A program made the position numbers and the translations under genes. Under the pieces are notes generated by a model. It was given only the letters and a program-made list of their open reading frames with translations, did not search any database and was not told the origin of the DNA. A stretch of DNA of 16,632 bases from DASXMX01 sp036495445 (lineage in GTDB: Bacteria; Planctomycetota; Phycisphaerae; Tepidisphaerales; Tepidisphaeraceae). Positions within the stretch are counted from its first letter, which is position 1; every line of letters starts with the position of its first letter. Below, piece after piece: positions 12,761-16,632 of the stretch. The stretch spans positions 1-16,632 of the forward strand of contig DASXMX010000231.1 in the NCBI GenBank assembly GCA_036495445.1, read 5' to 3'.

Positions 12761-13777
12761 TCAGAAGGCAACTCCCACCCCGAGGATGAACCGCAAATCG
12801 TTGGGCCCGTGGCCGGGCGCGGGCTTGGAGTCGTAGCTGTAGTCGATCGAGAACTGCGTGTAGATCTTGCCGGTGATGTCGGTGCGGATGCCCAGGTCGG
12901 CGTTCAGGAGGTAGTTGTCGATCCGGTCCAGGCCGGGTAGGTATTCCAGGTCGTGGAAGACGCTGACCTTGTCGTTGAGCTTCGATCGGACGTGATACGC
13001 CAGTCGTGCGGCGGCGTTGCCGGTCTCGCCATCATGGGCGTATTGCCGGTAGAGGTAGCCGATGCCGGCCTCGGTGGCAAAGCTGAAGACCGGCTCGTCG
13101 AACCACCGGTAGCCCACGCCGACCGTCGGCGCCAGCCGCAGGTCCAGGCCGGCGATCGTGTCGTGCTCGGCCTCGACCTGCGCATACCCGTAGAACCGCG
13201 GGGCGAAGTCGTACTCGTATTTCACGCGGCCGAGCAGGTCATCGAGCGTTTCGTGTTTCCCATCGCCGGGGACGCGCTGGCGGCTGAAGAGATACTGGCC
13301 GAAGAAGGTGAACTGGTCGTGGTCGGTCTTGTGGTCCACCAGAGCGGTGGCGTTAAAGCTGTCAACGTCGGTGTTCCCGCGGGCCAGCAACCCGCCGATC
13401 AGCACGTTGCCCGACCATTCGGCCGGCGGCGGGCTGATCGCCCGCAATTGACCGTACGGCACCACGCCGATCGCGCCGCCGCCCGGCGCCAGCGTGATCT
13501 GCCTGTTCTCGGCCGACGCGATTCGCCCGTGAACCTTCGTCCCGTCCTTGAGTACCATGTCGGCCGGTTCATCCGTGGAAAACGTCTTCACGTCTTTCAG
13601 GTCGACGGTCACCTTCCCCGCCGCCTTTGTGTCGATCGTGAGTTTCGAGCCGTCGACCGTGATCTTCCCGGTTAGGCGGTCACCGTTGTTCAACACCACC
13701 TCGTCCGCTTGAGCCGACGAAACGACTGCGGCTACTGCCAAGACAAGGCCCATCCACTGCGAGCACCGATATCGCAT
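12761..13777 (-). CDS. DUF481 outer-membrane beta-barrel protein (YdiY-like)
   Basis: 338 aa from ATG 13777; the frame's extension to 13834 overlaps mscL and would hide the signal peptide. MRYRCSQWMGLVLAVAAVVSSAQA|DE is a signal peptide with a good cleavage site at residue 24. Residues about 25-95 form repeated short beta units (VLNNGDRLTGKITVDGSKL; VLKDGTKVHGRIASAENRQI), a common N-terminal module in this family. The rest is alternating beta strands (GNTDVDSFNATALVDH ... YGYAQVEAEHD ... FSIDYSYDSKP) and ends in GVGVAF; a terminal Phe is the usual signal for outer-membrane barrel insertion. E. coli YdiY of this family is described as salt-inducible. Its start is 19 nt after the mscL stop, in keeping with an osmotic-stress operon. 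No Shine-Dalgarno sequence is obvious. Confidence 0.86.
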   Translation of the reverse strand: MRYRCSQWMGLVLAVAAVVSSAQADEVVLNNGDRLTGKITVDGSKLTIDTKAAGKVTVDLKDVKTFSTDEPADMVLKDGTKVHGRIASAENRQITLAPGGGAIGVVPYGQLRAISPPPAEWSGNVLIGGLLARGNTDVDSFNATALVDHKTDHDQFTFFGQYLFSRQRVPGDGKHETLDDLLGRVKYEYDFAPRFYGYAQVEAEHDTIAGLDLRLAPTVGVGYRWFDEPVFSFATEAGIGYLYRQYAHDGETGNAAARLAYHVRSKLNDKVSVFHDLEYLPGLDRIDNYLLNADLGIRTDITGKIYTQFSIDYSYDSKPAPGHGPNDLRFILGVGVAF

Positions 13778-13796
13778 GCGTGCAATGGTATCGGAA

Positions 13797-14270
13797 TCAC
13801 GCAGGGCTGCCCACAACGCCGCCGCTTGCGCCACCCGATTCAGCGGCGGGCTCCAGGTCGGCGGTGCAATGGGCGCATTTGCGCGCTTGGGCCGGGATGA
13901 CCGAGAGGCAGTAGGGGCATTCCTTCGTCGTCGGCTCGCCGGTAGCCGCGGGACGGCTCGCGCGCTTCATGACCGTTTGGGATAACTTGACGACCGTGAT
14001 GAAGACGGCAAACGCGACAATTAAAAAGTTCAGGAGCTGGTTGAGCAGGTGACCGATCGGGAACCGCCAGATATGCCATTCCTGGTAGGGCAGATGGGGC
14101 GTGACGACGCTGATGATCGGCATGATGATGTCGGAGACGACCGCATCGATGACCGTCTTGAACGCCGCGCCGATGACGACCGCGACGGCCAGGTCGATCA
14201 TGTTGCCTTTGAATGCAAACCCCTTGAACTCGTCCCAAAACGACACGACCGGCTTCCAACTGACTGCCAT
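13797..14270 (-). CDS. mscL: Large-conductance mechanosensitive channel with C-terminal zinc ribbon
   Basis: 157 aa, ATG at 14270 with AAGGAG 6 nt upstream (complement at 14277-14282). The N-terminal part FKGFAFKGNMIDLAVAVVIG and FKTVIDAVVSDIIMPII is the MscL signature covering the gate-forming first helix. The second helix is at about 77-97 (LLNQLLNFLIVAFAVFITVVK). MscL opens as a homopentamer under membrane tension to release solutes during hypo-osmotic shock. After the usual end, residues 118-135 add CPYCLSVIPAQARKCAHC, a four-cysteine zinc ribbon (C118, C121, C132, C135), in place of the ordinary C-terminal helical bundle. It starts 30 nt after the DUF748 stop and ends 19 nt before the DUF481 start. 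Confidence 0.95.
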   Translation of the reverse strand: MAVSWKPVVSFWDEFKGFAFKGNMIDLAVAVVIGAAFKTVIDAVVSDIIMPIISVVTPHLPYQEWHIWRFPIGHLLNQLLNFLIVAFAVFITVVKLSQTVMKRASRPAATGEPTTKECPYCLSVIPAQARKCAHCTADLEPAAESGGASGGVVGSPA

Positions 14271-14300
14271 GTCAATCTCCTTCCAAATGGCGGTTGGTGC

Positions 14301-16632
14301 TCACTTCTTTTTTACCAGAATCAGCATCACGTCGCCGCCATTTTGGGAGTCGTTGGAATTGAATTGGGGGCGGACGGGCCGAACCCGGTCGGCGATGCGC
14401 GGCAGCCCCGAGGCCAGGAGGGCCGCCCGAACCGCGTCCTCGCGCGCCTGGGCGATTTGCAGCGCGGCCCGCCGGGCCCGGCGCCCGGACAGCCGATCCG
14501 CGCCGGGGCGGAGCAGTTCGTAAAGCCGGTCCAGACCGTCCTCGATGCCGGCCAGTTCCTGTTCGACCGCGCGCAGCCGCTCCAGGTCGGGCGACGCCGA
14601 ACCGCCTCCCGCTGCAACGAGGGTTACCAGCCCGCGTCCCTGCAACTGCGCCCGGAGCGACAGCAATTCGCTCCGCCGGGCGCGGAGCCGCCCGGCCAGG
14701 CGCAGCACCTCGTCCGGCGGCGGGTTGGCCCGCGCCGACGCCAGGGTGACGTCGGCCGCGGTCAACTGCTGGCGGATCGTCACTTCCAACTTGTCGTCCC
14801 GGCGAAGTTTTTCGATCGCCGCCGCGATCCGCGCCCGCTCCGCATCGGGCAGGGCCGCGTCGCCCGGGGCGAAGGGGATGACGATCGGCGGTTCCGCGCC
14901 GGGCTTGTGGGAGGCCAGCCCGACCGCCCCGAAGACGCCGGCCACGTCGGTGATCGTCTCCACCGCGGCCGACGCGGCCTTCGCCGGCGCGGCCGCGACG
15001 GCCGTCGCGATGACCGACCCGGCCGCGCCGATGGCGGCGGCGGTCACCTCGCCCTTGGTCAGCTTTCCCTGCTTGATCTTCACGTCCAGCGGCATTGCGA
15101 TGCTTCCCTCCGGGTCGCGCAGCGCCGCCAGCACCACGTCCAGCGGCGCGGGCATGTGCATGCTGCGCACGATCGGCCCGTTGGGCACCTCGGTCACGCT
15201 CAGGTCGGTGAAGACCGGCCGGACGCGGGCGTCCATCGTCCCGTCGCCGGGGAACCGAAGGTCTGCCGTGTAATCGAACGTCCCCTCCTTCAGCGTCACC
15301 CCGTACGGCGCCGCCTCCCCCTTGAATTCGCCCAGTTCCAGGCCGCTGATCGACGACTTCACCCACCCTTTCGGATAGGGAAATAGCGCGACGTCCCCGG
15401 CGGCATCCAACTGGGCGAACAGGTCACGCTGTTCGAGTTGCGGCCTCGCATCAACCTTCTGCCCCGCGTTGATCGCACGGACGTCGGCCATCGCGCCGGT
15501 GAATGCGCTGGTAGCCTTGTGCCTGGGTAGCGAAACCTTGCCCCCGTTGACCAGCACGTTGAACCGCACCGGCGCCGGTTCGTCCATCGCCCGGCTGGTC
15601 AGCCCGCGCACCTCGGCTTCGAGCCCGTTGAGCGTGATCGTTGACGGCGGGGTGACCGCACGATCTTCGATCCGGGCATCGATTCCGCTGATTGTGAGCT
15701 TCGCGATCCGCACTTCGCCCGCGGATTCCTGGCGGGCCGGCGCGGTGGTCGGCGCCGCGGCAGTTGCGACCGCGGCGGGGGCCGTCGCCGGCGACGCCTG
15801 GGCGGCGGAATTCGACGACGCTTCCGCGGGCAACTTATACATCAGGCCCAGCGCGTGGATCCCTGCCTGGTCGCGGTACGCCACCAGCATGGGCGTCGAC
15901 ATCTCCATCGACCGCACCTGGACGAGCTTCGTCTCGGGCACCACGTGGACGGCGTCGGACCGCACCTCCTCCAATCCCGCCAGGACCGTCCCGCTGTCGG
16001 TATCCTTGAAGTGCGTCCCCGTGACGCTAAACGTCACATCAAACGGCCGCGTGAGGTCAACCTTGGCGGGCGTGGTGCGATAGAGCTTCGCCTCCGCTTC
16101 GAGTCGCGTGTGCAGGTTCCCGTGAGTGAGTCCCGAGCCGTCGATTTGCGGCTTGAGTTCCGGGACCAGCGCGGTCAGCCCGTCGCCACGGATGCCGTCG
16201 GCGGTCACATCGAGTTGCAGTCCCGCTTGCGGGGCGAAGGGCGTCGCGTCCAGGTCGGCGAGGAACTTGCTGATCAGCGGATCCGCCCGTCCATCGACGT
16301 GAATCCGCACCGGTGGGTTAGACGCCGGCTCGGGCCCGAGCAACCGGATCGGCGCGCGGTTGCTGAGGCGCACGTCGGCCAGCGTCAACGGCGCGGCGGC
16401 GGGGCGGGTCAGGTCGACTAAATCCACCCGCCGGACGCCGATGTCCAGCCGGTCGAGCGAAAACAGCGGTTCGGCCCGATGGTGCTCGGCCACGAGTGAT
16501 GCCGCGGACTGCGGCGCCGCCGCAAGGGGTGGCGCGGCGGCCGGCGCCGATGCAGGGGCGGCCGGTGGCGCGAGCGCCGCCGGCCGCGCGGACGGCGCGG
16601 CCCCGAGCGACAAGCCCAGCAACCGAGTCGTC
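14301..16632 (-). CDS. DUF748 / AsmA-like envelope protein, 5' end outside window
   Basis: At least 776 residues are visible; the frame is open to the right edge and no start is chosen. The visible N-terminal end is an Ala/Pro-rich linker. It is followed by repeated beta-rich units typical of AsmA/DUF748 proteins (IGVRRVDLVDLTRP ... LTLADVRLSN; LTISGIDARIEDRAVTP; GSGLTHGNLHTRLEAEAKLY). Then come a segment with PLDVVLAALRDPEGSIAMPL, typical of DUF748, an Ala-rich stretch, and IPFAPGDAALPDAERARIAA, an OmpA-C-like motif found near the end of DUF748 proteins. The tail is a charged coiled coil (RLAGRLRARRSELLSLRAQL; LERLRAVEQELAGIEDGLDR) ending VMLILVKKK. Such proteins span the periplasm and are linked to lipid or envelope traffic. 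It precedes mscL by 30 nt, so it is the first visible gene of the minus-strand operon. Confidence 0.75.
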   Translation of the reverse strand, partial: TTRLLGLSLGAAPSARPAALAPPAAPASAPAAAPPLAAAPQSAASLVAEHHRAEPLFSLDRLDIGVRRVDLVDLTRPAAAPLTLADVRLSNRAPIRLLGPEPASNPPVRIHVDGRADPLISKFLADLDATPFAPQAGLQLDVTADGIRGDGLTALVPELKPQIDGSGLTHGNLHTRLEAEAKLYRTTPAKVDLTRPFDVTFSVTGTHFKDTDSGTVLAGLEEVRSDAVHVVPETKLVQVRSMEMSTPMLVAYRDQAGIHALGLMYKLPAEASSNSAAQASPATAPAAVATAAAPTTAPARQESAGEVRIAKLTISGIDARIEDRAVTPPSTITLNGLEAEVRGLTSRAMDEPAPVRFNVLVNGGKVSLPRHKATSAFTGAMADVRAINAGQKVDARPQLEQRDLFAQLDAAGDVALFPYPKGWVKSSISGLELGEFKGEAAPYGVTLKEGTFDYTADLRFPGDGTMDARVRPVFTDLSVTEVPNGPIVRSMHMPAPLDVVLAALRDPEGSIAMPLDVKIKQGKLTKGEVTAAAIGAAGSVIATAVAAAPAKAASAAVETITDVAGVFGAVGLASHKPGAEPPIVIPFAPGDAALPDAERARIAAAIEKLRRDDKLEVTIRQQLTAADVTLASARANPPPDEVLRLAGRLRARRSELLSLRAQLQGRGLVTLVAAGGGSASPDLERLRAVEQELAGIEDGLDRLYELLRPGADRLSGRRARRAALQIAQAREDAVRAALLASGLPRIADRVRPVRPQFNSNDSQNGGDVMLILVKKK

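Overview
The window is GC-rich (roughly 65%) and reads as chromosomal DNA from a didermic bacterium. The gene families and the style of the spacers suggest a member of the Planctomycetota, probably close to Phycisphaerae. That assignment is an inference from gene content (a HlyD / M50 / SecA-like cluster, a RAYT-like transposase and an outer-membrane DUF481 protein) and not from any marker gene. There are 13 credible genes, two of them cut by the window edges. I see no rRNA, tRNA or CRISPR.

Layout. 1-304 is the end of a REP-associated (Y1, HUH) transposase-like gene, followed at once by a perfect 26-bp palindrome. 446-1891 is argH (argininosuccinate lyase). A 78-nt double-hairpin repeat sits between argH and a convergent gene for a small secreted protein of unknown function (2016-2642, minus). 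After a 440-nt divergent spacer comes a co-directional plus-strand block (3083-10533): a periplasmic HlyD-type adaptor, a GAF-sensor/TM/HlyD fusion, a PqqD-like/M50 protease/HlyD fusion, and a short SecA-like ATPase that stops where the translocation-finger domain should begin. This is the most interesting part of the window. It looks like a membrane-spanning export, efflux or processing machine with a cytosolic sensor, a site-2-protease-like core and a SecA-type motor. No canonical ABC transporter, RND pump or TolC is present here.

Downstream, on the minus strand, is a small coiled-coil protein (10591-10788). A separate minus-strand run is read from the right edge leftwards: a DUF748/AsmA-like envelope protein (cut by the window end), mscL with a C-terminal zinc ribbon, a DUF481 outer-membrane barrel (YdiY-like), a TrkA-domain membrane protein lacking a K+ selectivity filter, and a DUF4304 protein. 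Gaps inside this run are 10 to 30 nt except before the TrkA-type gene, whose start is uncertain. It looks like an osmotic/envelope-stress operon.

The spacers are unusual. (a) Two copies of a 78-nt element (1910-1987 and 10968-11045) have the same architecture: GGGTGG, 10-bp hairpin, 18-nt linker, inverted 10-bp hairpin, CCACCC. Paired compensatory changes occur in the stems. (b) Three spacers in the export block (6082-6202, 8455-8592, 10542-10586) are built from degenerate 7-nt units. Each has G-rich units first and their complements afterwards. The heptamer differs from spacer to spacer but the period and mirrored layout are the same, and the two that precede genes end 3 nt before an ATG that has no Shine-Dalgarno sequence.
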